A DNA stretch of 64,000 bases, from the NCBI RefSeq assembly GCF_016097555.1, contig NC_054708.1, forward strand, positions 5,278,462 through 5,342,461, read 5' to 3'. Under the pieces are notes generated by a model. The model was not told the origin of the DNA and searched no databases. It was given only the letters and a program-made list of their open reading frames with translations. This DNA is from Gigantopelta aegis. Lineage: Eukaryota; Mollusca; Gastropoda; Neomphalida; Peltospiridae. The position numbers and the translations under genes are program-made. This document shows positions 1 to 10,600 of the stretch, piece after piece; within the stretch, counting starts at the first letter, position 1; every line of letters begins with the position of its first letter.

Positions 1-295
1 AGTAGTAATCAGATATGTCACCTAAAGAGGGAGATAGAGCTGAAAAACACTAACATTGGTGGGGCAGAATATTCATATTTACAAAATAGACTTAACTGCA
101 ACATTTGACTTTTTTCTTCTTTTTCACTAGCCGTCGGGCATGGTACATGTACATACAATTCTAACCGATTGTGTAATCGAAAGTTTATCGGTTGGTTCAA
201 ACAGATTATATCCGATGATCGATGATGAAATTCTAACTGATTCCCAAAACATATTTCAGTATAGATCCATGAATTTGTATATTGAAACGAGGTGG

Positions 296-937
296 AACGT
301 AACCCAGTGTTAACGCATTTACCCGACGCGCGGTCGGTCTCTGATCGATTCCATTAGGCTATTTCTCGTTCCAACCAGTGCACCACGACTGGTATAAAAA
401 GCAGTCGGATTTGTTATCCTGTCTGTGGGATGATGCATATAAAAGATTTCTTCCTACTAAAGAAAAAACATGAAGCGTTTAAGACTACATGTCAAAATTA
501 CCAAATGATTGATATTGAATAGCCGATTATTAAAGTTACAGACTCATACTTGTCACTACTAGAGCCGGTTTTGATTATTGAAATTATACATTACGTAGAC
601 TGTATTGTTTAGAATATCCATTTCCGTACATCCGAAGTGTTTCTGATCATCCTGGTGTTTTTAATATAGCAAAATGCATTTTTCATATTTTTAAAAACGC
701 ACGTGCGTCCAAGAAGTAATGGTTATGAATTCGAGTTTTAGTCTATTTTTAACGATGTTTCCCCGTTTGAGTGTAACAGACTCTTGGTTCACAGTGTTGT
801 AATTTTATCCAAATGTGATACAGGTTTGTAGATTAACTAAACGTAGTGTCCATTATAACGGGTTGAAACTAGGGTATGCGCCTTAATAAATCATTGTACT
901 TTAGTGGTGTCATTAAACAAAGCAAACTTTAACTGTC
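296..937 (+). mobile_element. SINE (core-sharing mollusc type), split by a TTAA element
   Basis: The SINEs of this window share a core (tgcaccacgactggta, then gggatggtgcatataaaag) and a 3-prime part (gccgatgattaat, gtgctctagtggtgtcgtt). This copy has a tRNA-like head at 300-350 and core at 380-450. It stops at 529 in the middle of the tail and resumes at 887-937. The 357 bp between are the TTAA-bounded element at 530-886. Confidence 0.85.
530..886 (+). mobile_element. TTAA-bounded non-autonomous element (copy 1)
   Basis: Lies between TTAA at 530-533 and 883-886, inside a SINE whose intact copies read gattaataaatc at this point, so the target TTAA was duplicated as in piggyBac-type insertion. 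It shares sequence with 50710-50972 (opposite strand), including caggtttgtagattaac and cctggtgt. It has no coding capacity. Confidence 0.85.
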
Positions 938-1044
938 TATGGAAACGCACTTGTGTAATAACAGAAGATCAGTGAATATTCGACAGGCGCTTTGTATGCC
1001 CGACTTAAGGCTCGTTCACACTGGATAAGGCGTGTGCATATGGT

Positions 1045-1261
1045 TTGTTTTTGTTTAACGACACCATTAGAGCACATTGTTTTATTAATCATCGGCTACT
1101 GGATGTCAAACATATGGTCATCTTGACACAGTCATAGAGAGGAAACCCGCTACATGTTTCCATTAGTAGCAATGGATATTTTATATGAACCATCCCACAG
1201 CCAGGTTAGCACATATCACGGCCTTTGATATACCAGTCGTGGTGCACTGGCTGGAACGAAA
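1045..1261 (-). mobile_element. SINE, head-truncated, with 12-bp target duplication
   Basis: Tail, 3-prime part and core are present; the tRNA-like head is missing. Flanked by tgtgcatatggt at 1033-1044 and 1262-1273, so the truncation happened at insertion. Confidence 0.9.
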
Positions 1262-1935
1262 TGTGCATATGGTACAACTACAAACATTATAATACACCAT
1301 TTTCAACAAGAGCATTCATACAGGAAAAGTTCCATATATGTAAGAGACGGCGGAGGAGGTGATGGGGAGGGTAGCTGCCCCCTCTCCAAAGTTACAGCAC
1401 ATTTGGGTAAAATAATAGAGTTGTTCGGGCAAAGTGAGCTGGCCTGAAACCTTTTCATCATGTATTTCCAGCATTTTATGCACGGTCCATGTACAAATGG
1501 GTAGTGATTAATTTGAAACCATACATAGCTGTTTTCTAATAATGCCGATATGAATAAAACTCTTGTAATGTTGTCATATAGATTCGAGTATTTTCGTTTA
1601 ATTCGGGTAAAAACCAATCTGCCTTACATATATTATACATTATATATTAAGCCAATGTTACTTAATTATGTTAACACAAATAGTCAAGTGCAACTATGAT
1701 ATTTTACCTTTAACAGGAATCTATAAATCAAAACCGATTATTGTAAAACTATAGAAGGCTAAAAATGGTATGCACCCTTTTTAATTACGATACAAATAAA
1801 ATATCACAAACTAAATAGCAATAATTGACATGACATGTACATAACTGTTATAAATATGTTCACAACACAGGTCTAATTTTAATATATATAATGTAAAACA
1901 AAAGGCATTGTAATGAGCGCATTAATTGCGGCTGG

Positions 1936-2238
1936 CGTAGCCCAGTGGTAAAACGTTCGCTTGATGCGCGGTCGGTCTAGGATCGATCCCCGTCGGTGGG
2001 ACCATTGGGCTATTTCTCGTTCCAGCCAATGCAACACGACTGGTATATCAACAGATGTGGTATGTGCTATATCTTGTCTGTGGGATGGTACATATAAAAG
2101 ATCCCTTGCTACTAATGGGAAAATGTAGCGGGTTTCCTCTCTAAGAGTAAATGTAAACATAACCAAATGTTTGACATCCAATAGCCGATGATTAATAAAT
2201 CAATGTGCTCTAGTAGTGTCGTCAAACACAACAAACTT
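1936..2238 (+). mobile_element. SINE, full length, with 14-bp target duplication
   Basis: The head contains gtagcccagtggtaaaac (box A-like) and gatcgatccc (box B-like). Core and tail follow. Flanked by ttaattgcggctgg at 1922-1935 and 2239-2252. Confidence 0.93.
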
Positions 2239-2578
2239 TTAATTGCGGCTGGAACGCAGACGGTGTGAATGTTCCGAAAAACACGTAGCAAGGGCCAGGT
2301 AGCACGCACGCGTCTCATCCAGTGTGAATGAGCCTTTAGATGACGTTATTGTCACAAAAATACGTTTATAACGAACCATCGTTATCTCGATGGTTTGGTC
2401 CTCTCAACAATGAGATAACGAAGTTTGCATATATGCAATACATGTAATAGTAACTTACAAGCCTAACATTGAATATCACTAGCCATGGGAGTGGAGCTAC
2501 CATAATCTAGAAGCCTGATACAAGTGAAGAAATAAATCGTTATATGTTAATGTACAATACTGAAAATTGCTATATATA

Positions 2579-2726
2579 TAAGAATTGTTTCTCATTTTTT
2601 AGGAATTTATCGATGTATAAAAGTCACAAATGGTATAAAATCGCGTAGCGTAGCGAAGCGATTTTATACTACATTTGTGACTTTTATACATCGATAAATT
2701 CCTAAAAAATGAGAAACAATTCTTAT
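2579..2726. mobile_element. Near-perfect palindromic (foldback) element
   Basis: Arms of about 66 bp, 2579-2644 and 2658-2726, separated by a 13-bp loop (gtagcgtagcgaa). The arms contain gaattgtttctcatttttta and atcgatgtataaaagtcaca with their inverses. No coding sequence. A MITE is the likeliest explanation. Confidence 0.8.
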
Positions 2727-2739
2727 AATTACAAACAGT

Positions 2740-3282
2740 ACAAGAAGTGTACCTTAAAATACTCAAAAATAATTTCTTTCGTTCTTACCGTCAACCATGT
2801 TCTGTAAATAAGCGTAGGAATACATGTATACATACTATTGGAAATTGTCCGCTAAAAATAAAAATAAGTATTGAATCAACAAAAACAGTGTATATATCTT
2901 TATTATAACTTCTTTTTAAAAAATGAAACAATTTCATGTGCAGATTTGTCTTGTTTTTTTCTATCGCAAAGTGACCTTGATATTAACTTTTGTTTTCGTG
3001 TAGTGACTGTTGGTGTTGTGCGGTTATTTCGATCTTGGTCTTCCGTGATGACGTATTTTTATGAGGTTTATGGAAGGTTAACACTTGGTTTTTTAGTGAC
3101 GTCAGCCAATCAGAATACAGTAAATCGTATAAATTCGGAAAGTTTGTAATTATATTTATATGAATAATTACTGAGAAATGATTTGAAAATGCAAGAATAA
3201 TAGTAAATAAAATAATAAAAATAATAAAATGCAAGGTAATATACATGTACACTGACCCTGGAGAATTTCTAGTATTGTTGTT
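2740..3282. other. Non-coding stretch, no feature recognised
   Basis: AT-rich unique-looking DNA. Short open frames are present but show no domain, splice pattern or codon bias that I can support. Confidence 0.6.
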
Positions 3283-3686
3283 GGGTTCTCTCTTTGTGGT
3301 TCTTCATGCCTGTTATAAACATAAGTGAATAAATAACACAAAGAAGGATTTCAATTTCATACAATTCACATACCTCAGATGAGCAATTTACTAACTTGGC
3401 TAAATAACTATAAAATACATGGGCTCTCTCTTTGTGGTTCTTCATGCCTGTTATAAACATAAGTGAATAAATAACACAAAGAAGGATTTCAATTTCATAC
3501 AATTCACATACCTCAGATGAGCAATTTACTAACTTGGCTAAATAACTATATAATACATGGGTTCTCTCTTTGTGGTTCTTCATGCCTGTTATAAACATAA
3601 GTGAATAAATAACACAAAGAAGGATTTCAATTTGATACAATCCACATACCTCAGATGAGCAATTTACTAACTTGGCTAAATAACTC
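3283..3686. repeat. Tandem repeat, 138-bp period, three copies
   Basis: Units begin near gttctctctttgtggttctt and contain cacatacctcagatgagcaa. Spacing is 138 bp twice, with only a few differences between copies. The open frame through it exists because 138 is a multiple of three. Confidence 0.93.
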
Positions 3687-3913
3687 TTCTTTATAATTAA
3701 ACAAAATAAAAAAGTGAAATATATATATACACTGAAAATGGCTTAATATACTAATACATTTGGAGAAATAAACTGAAAATATAAAAAGAACAAAATGAAG
3801 ATGCTTTTTTTTAGGTGACATAAAACATTAATAAGAGAGGGCTTGTTCAAAAGTTCGCATTTATACTTTGCCAACACACATGCGTACCTCCTTCAAAAAT
3901 CCTGGATATGTCC

Positions 3914-3915
<2 letters not shown>

Positions 3916-3949
<34 letters not shown>
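3916..3949. repeat. (GT)n microsatellite
   Basis: About 17 GT units. A G-rich then C-rich tract at 4160-4235 follows 200 bp later. Confidence 0.95.
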
Positions 3950-3951
<2 letters not shown>

Positions 3952-4329
3952 ATTGTATATGTAAATAAATATGTATTGACAAAAACCGATTTGTACTCAA
4001 TGTACTAACAACAAAACTACAATTTCCTTGGCAGCACCTAGTTCAAGGGGGTCTGTAGGCACACACGGAGGAATGTTAGCTGCCAGGGGGTCTAGACTGG
4101 TGAGAGGGGATCAAGTCATGCCCCCCAAGAAATAATATTTAATATCCCCACTGACAGACAAATTGCTTTACTGGGGTGGGGGTGGGGGGTGGGGGTGACC
4201 CCAAAACTGCCCCCCTCCCCCCCCCCCAGTCCACATAACTGGCTACTTGCACAGGTCTCTAGAAAATATAGGAAGTAGTTCCCATTTTATTTATAGTGTA
4301 AAAGTAACCTTTTTGTCTACATGGAGACT

Positions 4330-4735
4330 AAAGTTTGTTTGTTTTGTTTAACGACACCACTAGAGCACATTGATTTATTAATCATCGGCTATTGGAAGGA
4401 AGGAAGGACGGAAATGATTTATTTAACGACGCACTCAACACATTTTATTTACAGTCATATGGCGTCAGACATATGGTTACGGACCAGACGGATATTGAGA
4501 GAGGAAACCCGCTGTTGCCGCTGCACGGGTTACTCTTTTCGATTAGAAGCAAGGGATCTTTTTATATGCACCATCCCATAGACAGGATAGCACATACCAT
4601 GGTCTTTGTTATACCAGTTGTGGTGTACTGGCTGGAACGAAGAATAGCTCAATGGGCCCACCGACGGGGATCGATCCCAAACCGACTGCGCATCAAGCGA
4701 GCGCTTTTCCACTGGGCTACGTCCAGCCCCACGTC
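4330..4735 (-). mobile_element. SINE with an extra partial SINE tail (composite)
   Basis: 4330-4397 is the tail of one SINE type (gagcacattgatttattaat, cggctattgg). At 4396 a second, complete copy starts with a GGAA-rich tail and runs to a tRNA-like head ending near 4735. The rest of the first SINE is missing, so this is either an insertion with deletion or a template switch during reverse transcription. Confidence 0.8.
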
Positions 4736-4749
4736 GTGGAGACCAAGCC

Positions 4750-5611
4750 ATAAACAAAATTGATTTCGGGAACCCAGTCCTCCTTAGAAACATTTTAAAG
4801 TACTAGTATGTATTATAGGCTAAACATTGATTCCGGGAACCCAGTCCTCCTTAGAAACATTTTAAAGTACTAGTATGTATTATAGGCTAAACATTTTAAA
4901 GTACTAGTATGTATTGTATGCTAAACATTGATTCCGGGAACCCAGTCCTCCTTAGAAACATTTTAAAGTACTAGTATGTATTATAGGCTAAACATTTTAA
5001 AGTACTAGTATGTATTGTATGCTAAACATTGATTCCGGGAACCCAGTCCTCCCTAGAAACATTTTAAAGTACTAGTATGTATTGTATGCTAAACACTGAT
5101 TCCGGGAACCCAGTCCTCCTTAGAAACATTTTAAAGTACTAGTATGTATTATAGGCTAAACATTGATTCCGGGAACCCAGTCCTCCTTAGAAACATTTTA
5201 AAGTACTAGTATGTATTATAGGCTAAACATTTTAAAGTACTAGTATGTATTGTATGCTAAACATTGATTCCGGGAACCCAGTCCTCCTTAGAAACATTTT
5301 AAAGTACTAGTATGTATTATAGGCTAAACATTTTAAAGTACTAGTATGTATTGTATGCTAAACATTGATTCCGGGAACCCAGTCCTCCCTAGAAACATTT
5401 TAAAGTACTAGTATGTATTGTATGCTAAACATTGATTCCGGGAACCCAGTCCTCCTTAGAAACATTTTAAAGTACTAGTATGTATTATAGGCTAAACATT
5501 GATTCCGGGAACCCAGTCCTCCTTAGAAAGATTTTAAAGTACTAGTATGTATTATAGGCTAAACATTGTTTCCGGGAACCCAGTCCTCCTTAGAAACATT
5601 TTAAAGTACTA
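4750..5611. repeat. Tandem array of 67-bp units with interspersed 34-bp short units
   Basis: The long unit contains gattccgggaacccagtcct and ends agtatgtattataggct. The short unit repeats only the ttttaaagtactagtatg part. About ten long units are present. The Sailor-like transposon entered the last unit; a remnant resumes at 9142-9166. Confidence 0.93.
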
Positions 5612-5848
5612 TTATCCTGGTCAATTATTTAGACCCAAAGTTTTTTGCAAATGTTACGTTTATTTCCTATTCGATATTTGTTTTCTTTGCATTTACATGA
5701 AAACAAACCCAAACCCCTACAGGTTTTATATACAAATCATCATATAAAATGCACGAAGTTGACTTAATTCCACTTTTTAAAAATCTCTGTGTCGTTTGAA
5801 TGCACGTTATTTCGCCTATAAATAACTAAGGTCATTTGCATATCAAAA
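5612..5848 (+). repeat. Left terminal inverted repeat of the Sailor-like transposon
   Basis: Inverse of 8905-9141. Starts ttatcctggtcaattattta directly after a TA and ends at tatcaaaa. Long TIRs of this size are unusual beside the roughly 30-bp ends of many mariners. Confidence 0.95.
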
Positions 5849-6073
5849 GCATCATTCTATAGTGCGTTTCAAACTAATGTTCGGTTCTATCGTCCTATCC
5901 GCACAAATCGTAGTATGACCTATATTTAAGAAAATATCTGTAAACATGAAGCAGGCGTGTATTCAGGTGGGGAGTTCAAGTGACAAAACCTCAGTTTGAA
6001 AAAAAAATATGTATCAAATATTATAATTATATTGTGGAATACACAAGCGCGCGCGCTGAAGGGAGAGACAGAC

Positions 6074-6078
<5 letters not shown>

Positions 6079-6162
<84 letters not shown>
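6079..6162. repeat. (GA)n microsatellite inside the Sailor-like transposon
   Basis: About 42 GA units, next to a SINE tail fragment. Confidence 0.95.
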
Positions 6163-6163
<1 letters not shown>

Positions 6164-6225
6164 GTCATTTATGTAACGACGCACTCAACATATTTTAATC
6201 TATGGTTATATGGTTATAGGGAGAG
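6163..6225 (-). mobile_element. SINE tail fragment inside the transposon
   Basis: Matches the aacgacgcactcaacat tail and the tatggttat segment of the SINEs, minus orientation. Confidence 0.75.
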
Positions 6226-6316
6226 AGAGAGAGAGAAGAATATGGTATGCATGCGATTGGTGGAGGTGTTACCCTCTGCACAACCCCAACCCCACTTAAG
6301 GCTTCTTTTGTATATG

Positions 6317-6645
6317 GAGCGGGACGTAGCTCAGAGGTAAAGCGTTCGCTCATGGTAGGTCGACTGATCGATCCCACATGATGGACCCATTGGGTTGTGT
6401 CTAGTTCCAGCCTGTGCACCACAACTGATGTATAAAGACTGTGGTATGTGCTATCCTGTCTATGGGATGGTGCATATAAAACGCCCCTTATTGCTTATCA
6501 AAATTGCTTATCGGAAACAGTAGCCCATGTGGCGGTAGCGAGTTTCTTTCTCACTGTCATAATGGTCCTTAACCGTTTTGTCTGACGCCACATAAACGTA
6601 TATCAAACGCGTTGAGTGTGTCGTTAAATAAACATTTCTCTCGTA
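6317..6645 (+). mobile_element. SINE nested in the Sailor-like transposon
   Basis: The head has cgggacgtagctcagaggta. Core and the tail gagtgtgtcgttaaataaac follow. It lies between the left TIR and the transposase of the 5612-9141 element. Confidence 0.9.
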
Positions 6646-6795
6646 TGTATGTGTAGTCTATATGCATTTCTAGTCGATTAGTTTATAGGTTGTTAGGTTG
6701 TTTGATAGTGAATGATATGGAAATAAATTGTTTTTGGTGTTAAAGAGTTCATGCATACATTAAAGTAATACTCCTGATGGGCATGGAGAAATAAC

Positions 6796-8157
6796 TTAAT
6801 TAGTCGACGAACTCATTTCTTCATCACTATCTTCGTTAAGGGGGACTATCACAGGGGGTATTTTATTTCTTATAAAACTATTTTGTTTTCTAAAATCTTC
6901 TTCGATCTTTATTACATGTTTAACTGCGTCAGAGAAGTGTGTAGGTGTGACAGAGTTCAATGCATGTGCAAGTTCTCTCCGCACCGTGGTCATTTTACCA
7001 TCATTATGACGAGCTATGTGCCCTTTGACTTGATTCCAGATCAGTTCTATCGGATTGAGTTCAGAATGTCTTGGCGGCAGTCTTAGACACAAGTGCCCAT
7101 GGCGTTCAGCAATATCATCAGTAACAAATTGCTTTGCACATTTGTTACTTTTCACAAGTTCATAAAGAACTGGCTTTGTCATGTTACTCTCAAAAGGTAT
7201 ATTTTTGTTTCGTAGCCACGACTGAATTTCTTCCTTTTTAGCGTTTAGTGCAGGACATCGTGTAATCTCAGTTAATTTGTTGTGGTAGCTTGCGTTATCC
7301 ATGACGATAACAGAAGGTTCTGGTAGAGAAGGCATAAGTTGTTCTTCAAACCATTTGATGAAATTGTCATGATTCATCTCACCATGATAGTCTCCGTCTG
7401 TTTTTTTAGCCTCAAAGATCAATTCACAGCCATCTATCAATCCATATTTATCACAGCCAGCATGACAAATAATAAGTCTTTTTCCCTTCCCAGTCACCGA
7501 ACAGAGTTTAGGAACTCGATCAGCAGCGTCTGATTTCGGCAGGTGATTGGCGGTACTTGTGCCCGGATGGATATCTGTCCAGTGGTGGGATGTTGTGTGG
7601 TTGACATTCACCCAGGTCTCATCTTGATACACTATTAAATACCCCTGTTCTCGTAAACTGGATATTTCATGGAGATAGGACAGTCTCCTGTCTGATATAT
7701 TGGCGTCCTCAAAAATTACTTTTCCGGTTGTAGACATATGTTGGTATTTAAAATCGAGGTCATGGAGTGTTCTTCGTAAAGTTGATATGGATATGTAGAT
7801 TCCACATTCCTCCCTTAAAGCCACGTTAATCTTATGTAATGTAGGTAATTCGCCCTCTCTATAAAATCTGTATACTCGTCGTCTAATAACATCTTTATCA
7901 AATAAATCGATGAGTTTTCGGTCGCGTTTTTTAACAGTGATTTCTGTGCTTGGATTCGTAGAGCTTAGATTTTTCACAGTTCTTTTTACTGTTGAAACCG
8001 AAACTTTAAGTGCAGCGGAAACTCGATCGACAATTCGATAAGAAGCATACCTAGGTCTACCGCGCTGATATTCATCTTCAAAATAATCGAAAACGTTCTT
8101 AATACACGATTTTACATCAACTGAAGTGTTTTTCGATTTACCCATATTATTCCTCAA
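6796..8157 (-). CDS. DDE transposase, IS630-Tc1-mariner superfamily (DD82E/Sailor-like)
   Basis: A 453-codon uninterrupted reading frame. Residues about 40-70 form a helix-turn-helix (RIVDRVSAALKVSVSTVKRT) and about 105-135 a second one (ISISTLRRTL). The catalytic triad is visible: the first Asp in YQDETW, the second in VIVMDNASYHN and the Glu in LNPIELIWNQVK. I count about 83 residues between second Asp and Glu, against 34 in classic Tc1 and about 82 in the family reported as Sailor. The C-terminus is acidic. Translation may start at the first Met or at MGKSKNTS four codons later. It should act in the nucleus to cut and paste elements carrying the matching TIRs. Nothing in it looks broken. 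Confidence 0.9.
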   Translation of the reverse strand: MRNNMGKSKNTSVDVKSCIKNVFDYFEDEYQRGRPRYASYRIVDRVSAALKVSVSTVKRTVKNLSSTNPSTEITVKKRDRKLIDLFDKDVIRRRVYRFYREGELPTLHKINVALREECGIYISISTLRRTLHDLDFKYQHMSTTGKVIFEDANISDRRLSYLHEISSLREQGYLIVYQDETWVNVNHTTSHHWTDIHPGTSTANHLPKSDAADRVPKLCSVTGKGKRLIICHAGCDKYGLIDGCELIFEAKKTDGDYHGEMNHDNFIKWFEEQLMPSLPEPSVIVMDNASYHNKLTEITRCPALNAKKEEIQSWLRNKNIPFESNMTKPVLYELVKSNKCAKQFVTDDIAERHGHLCLRLPPRHSELNPIELIWNQVKGHIARHNDGKMTTVRRELAHALNSVTPTHFSDAVKHVIKIEEDFRKQNSFIRNKIPPVIVPLNEDSDEEMSSSTN

Positions 8158-8445
8158 ATAACAATAACAAGAATGTCGACTAATACATTTTCAATGAATT
8201 TATATACCCTACCTAATTTGTATTTTACGTGGTTTACACATTGCTACAATAGCACGTGCAGTCATAGATCGAAATAATGATGGTATTGACCAAGCAATGC
8301 TATCGTATTTTGAATATTCAGGGCTGTGTCTGCGGGATGAAAAAGTGGTTGAACCCATACGAGTCCGAACAATAGCCCTTTGGTTTTTCGCATTACAAAT
8401 GTAACACCCCACCCTCAAACCCCAGCCCGTAGCACCACCCTAAAT

Positions 8446-8595
8446 ACTATATATATATATATATATATATACGTATGAGTTCCCAATTTAGAGGCAAATT
8501 AAATAACATTTTTATTATTATTTGATGTTGGTGGCCTTTGACATTTTACCCCCCCCCCCCCGGTCTTCTGGGTCCGACCCTGCATTAAATTTATT
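8446..8595. repeat. (TA)n and C-run low-complexity DNA
   Basis: TA repeat at about 8446-8472 and a run of about 15 C near 8550, inside the transposon upstream of the transposase. Confidence 0.85.
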
Positions 8596-8904
8596 TATAA
8601 ATTTGGAAAGCACATTCCTGCGGTGTGTGAGGTGATTTGTGTTTATTACTGTGCTACACCTCAGTTGTGTTAGGTTAGGTATGGTATGCTAATATATAAT
8701 TGATATAATAAAATAAAAATACATAATACATTAGCTAAATTTATTAAATATAATGCACCTACAAGAAAGGGTTACATGTTCTGTTTGTTTACATCTATGT
8801 TTAACGGAAAGATTAGACAATGCTGTTACACACTGCAAAACAATAATAACCTTGATTTAGTGAAACAAGCTATAATGGCCTTCACGTAGCCTCAGATCCC
8901 AATG

Positions 8905-9141
8905 TTTTGATATGCAAATGACCTTAGTTATTTATAGGCGAAATAACGTGCATTCAAACGACACAGAGATTTTTAAAAAGTGGAATTAAGTCAACTTCGT
9001 GCATTTTATATGATGATTTGTATATAAAACCTGTAGGGGTTTGGGTTTGTTTTCATGTAAATGCAAAGAAAACAAATATCGAATAGGAAATAAACGTAAC
9101 ATTTGCAAAAAACTTTGGGTCTAAATAATTGAACAGGATAA
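8905..9141 (-). repeat. Right terminal inverted repeat of the Sailor-like transposon
   Basis: Mirror of 5612-5848, ending in caggataa before the TA at 9142-9143. One base differs from the left copy (t for g at position 9 from the end). Confidence 0.95.
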
Positions 9142-9166
9142 TAGTATGTATTATAGGCTAAAAATT
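9142..9166. repeat. Remnant of the 67-bp array beyond the transposon
   Basis: Reads tagtatgtattataggcta, continuing the unit cut at 5611, which proves the insertion site. Confidence 0.9.
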
Positions 9167-9702
9167 GTTGAGGTTTTGGGGTTGGTTTTTTTGTTTGTTT
9201 TTGTTTTGTTTTGTTTTTTGTCTAAAAGAAAAATATGTATACATGTATTTCAGGTCTCATTCTTAAAAACAATAGGGTTGGTAATCTAATCAAACTGAGA
9301 AACCGTAATCGGTCGAGGTGTTCCGAATCTAGTTTGCTGATTGAAAAAAGTCAGGGATCATGATTTAATTTAAATTTTGTTTTAATTGGTCTGGAGTTTT
9401 TTGGCTTCAAAAAGATTCAGGGTTCCTACATAAAATTATGATAGGTCGGGGAAACCTGAAACACGCAGATTGTTTTAGACCTTAGAAGCCGACTGACTCT
9501 TACATAATTTCTTTTTTGCATGTTACTGTACAGTAAACAAACATTTTTTGTTAAGGCCTAAATGCCCTGCTTCCTTTTGTATTGCCAGCCCACTCATTTT
9601 AGGGAGACTACGATCTTGATTTTTACTTGATTACTACTACTAGTCTATGATAATATATTTTATACATATTATAAAATGCTTGTAGATCCTGAAATTAGTT
9701 CC
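9167..9702. other. Non-coding stretch, no feature recognised
   Basis: AT-rich DNA with a T/G-rich tract at 9180-9225. No supportable open frame or repeat unit. Confidence 0.6.
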
Positions 9703-9756
9703 CTATATATATATCTATATATATATATATATATATACATATATATATACATATAT

Positions 9757-9823
<67 letters not shown>

Positions 9824-9846
9824 TATATACATACACATACACATAT

Positions 9847-9916
<70 letters not shown>
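9703..9916. repeat. Long AT/AC microsatellite
   Basis: Alternating purine-pyrimidine tract of TATA and CATA units, a little over 200 bp. The tyrosine/isoleucine open frames through it are artefacts. Confidence 0.95.
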
Positions 9917-9919
<3 letters not shown>

Positions 9920-10137
9920 CCCCTCAAAATCCATTTAGGGGGCACTAGTGACATGAGGTGGAATGCCAAGGGAAGTTTGGGGGAGGTTTGGAGGGGGATC
10001 GTAAAAAAAAAAAATGAAAATTAATATATAATAAAATTATAACTATCGCAAAATTTAGGCCCCCCCCCCCCCCCCAGAACCGCCTCTGGTTGTCTCCCCC
10101 AAAAAACAACAACAACAACAACAACAACAAAAACCAA

Positions 10138-10600
10138 CAAAACAAACCGGTAACAGGTTGTTTCGCCCTTATAACTTGTTCACCCGAGTCGTTTTGAACA
10201 AGGTCAATTCGTACCTCTAACCGAGTCGTTTCGCCCCATATTTCGATTCGCACTAATTTTTATTTTGTTAATAAAGTACATTTATTTATTGATTTGTCCT
10301 ATATCCATTGTTTTTTGATGTCACACATTGCGTGTTTATATTTACAGAAGGTGAACAGCTGATAAAGCATTAATATCCAAAGACAGAAAATTACCTAATA
10401 TTTGGTAATGAATAATGAATAAACAGTAAGGAAAAAAATACTTCAAAACTATAATAAATATATTTATTTCGGGGGCGAAACGACTTGGTACAAATGAGAT
10501 TTAGGGCGAACCAACCATGGGTGAATAGGACTAAGGGTGAAACAACGCAGAGTTCGAAATGGTTTTAGGGCGAAACGACCCGGATTTGCCCCAAGAAACA
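10138..10600. mobile_element. Possible inverted-repeat element with many copies of a gggcgaaacgac motif
   Basis: The left part (10150-10235) carries gtttcgccc-type motifs and the right part (10470-10595) the inverse gggcgaaac-type motifs, four or more on each side. The middle is AT-rich. Such mirrored subterminal repeats suggest a non-autonomous transposon, but I see no clean ends. Confidence 0.5.

Larger units (their letters stand above)
1008..2335. mobile_element. PIF/Harbinger-like element with TTA target duplication, carrying nested SINEs
   Basis: The left end starts aggctcgttcacactgga after TTA (1005-1007). The right end is its inverse, tccagtgtgaatgagcct, before TTA (2336-2338). The TIRs match over about 30 bp with a few differences. 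Both SINEs inside have their own target duplications. No transposase is seen between 1274 and 1921. Similar ends occur at 15717-15884. Family inferred from the TWA target and the end sequence. Confidence 0.65.
5612..9141 (-). mobile_element. Tc1/mariner-superfamily DNA transposon with 237-bp TIRs, probably DD82E (Sailor-like)
   Basis: A 3530-bp element bounded by TA at 5610-5611 and 9142-9143. The terminal inverted repeats are 5612-5848 and 8905-9141. By direct reading they match at 236 of 237 positions, the one difference being at position 9. The ends begin ttatcctg. The flanks rejoin as agtacTAgtatg, the exact sequence of the surrounding tandem repeat, so the empty site is known. One full-length transposase lies inside on the minus strand. 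Between the left TIR and the transposase sit a GA microsatellite and SINE sequence, later cargo or insertions. Near-identical TIRs and an open transposase point to recent movement. Confidence 0.93.

Noticed and set aside
1936-2010. tRNA-like sequences with box A and box B motifs (here and in many other places)
   Set aside because: They are the heads of SINEs: core and tail follow, target duplications flank several copies, and no acceptor-stem pairing of a real tRNA gene was seen.
6883-7533. Plus-strand open frames over the Sailor-like transposase
   Set aside because: They are shadows of the 453-codon transposase on the other strand.
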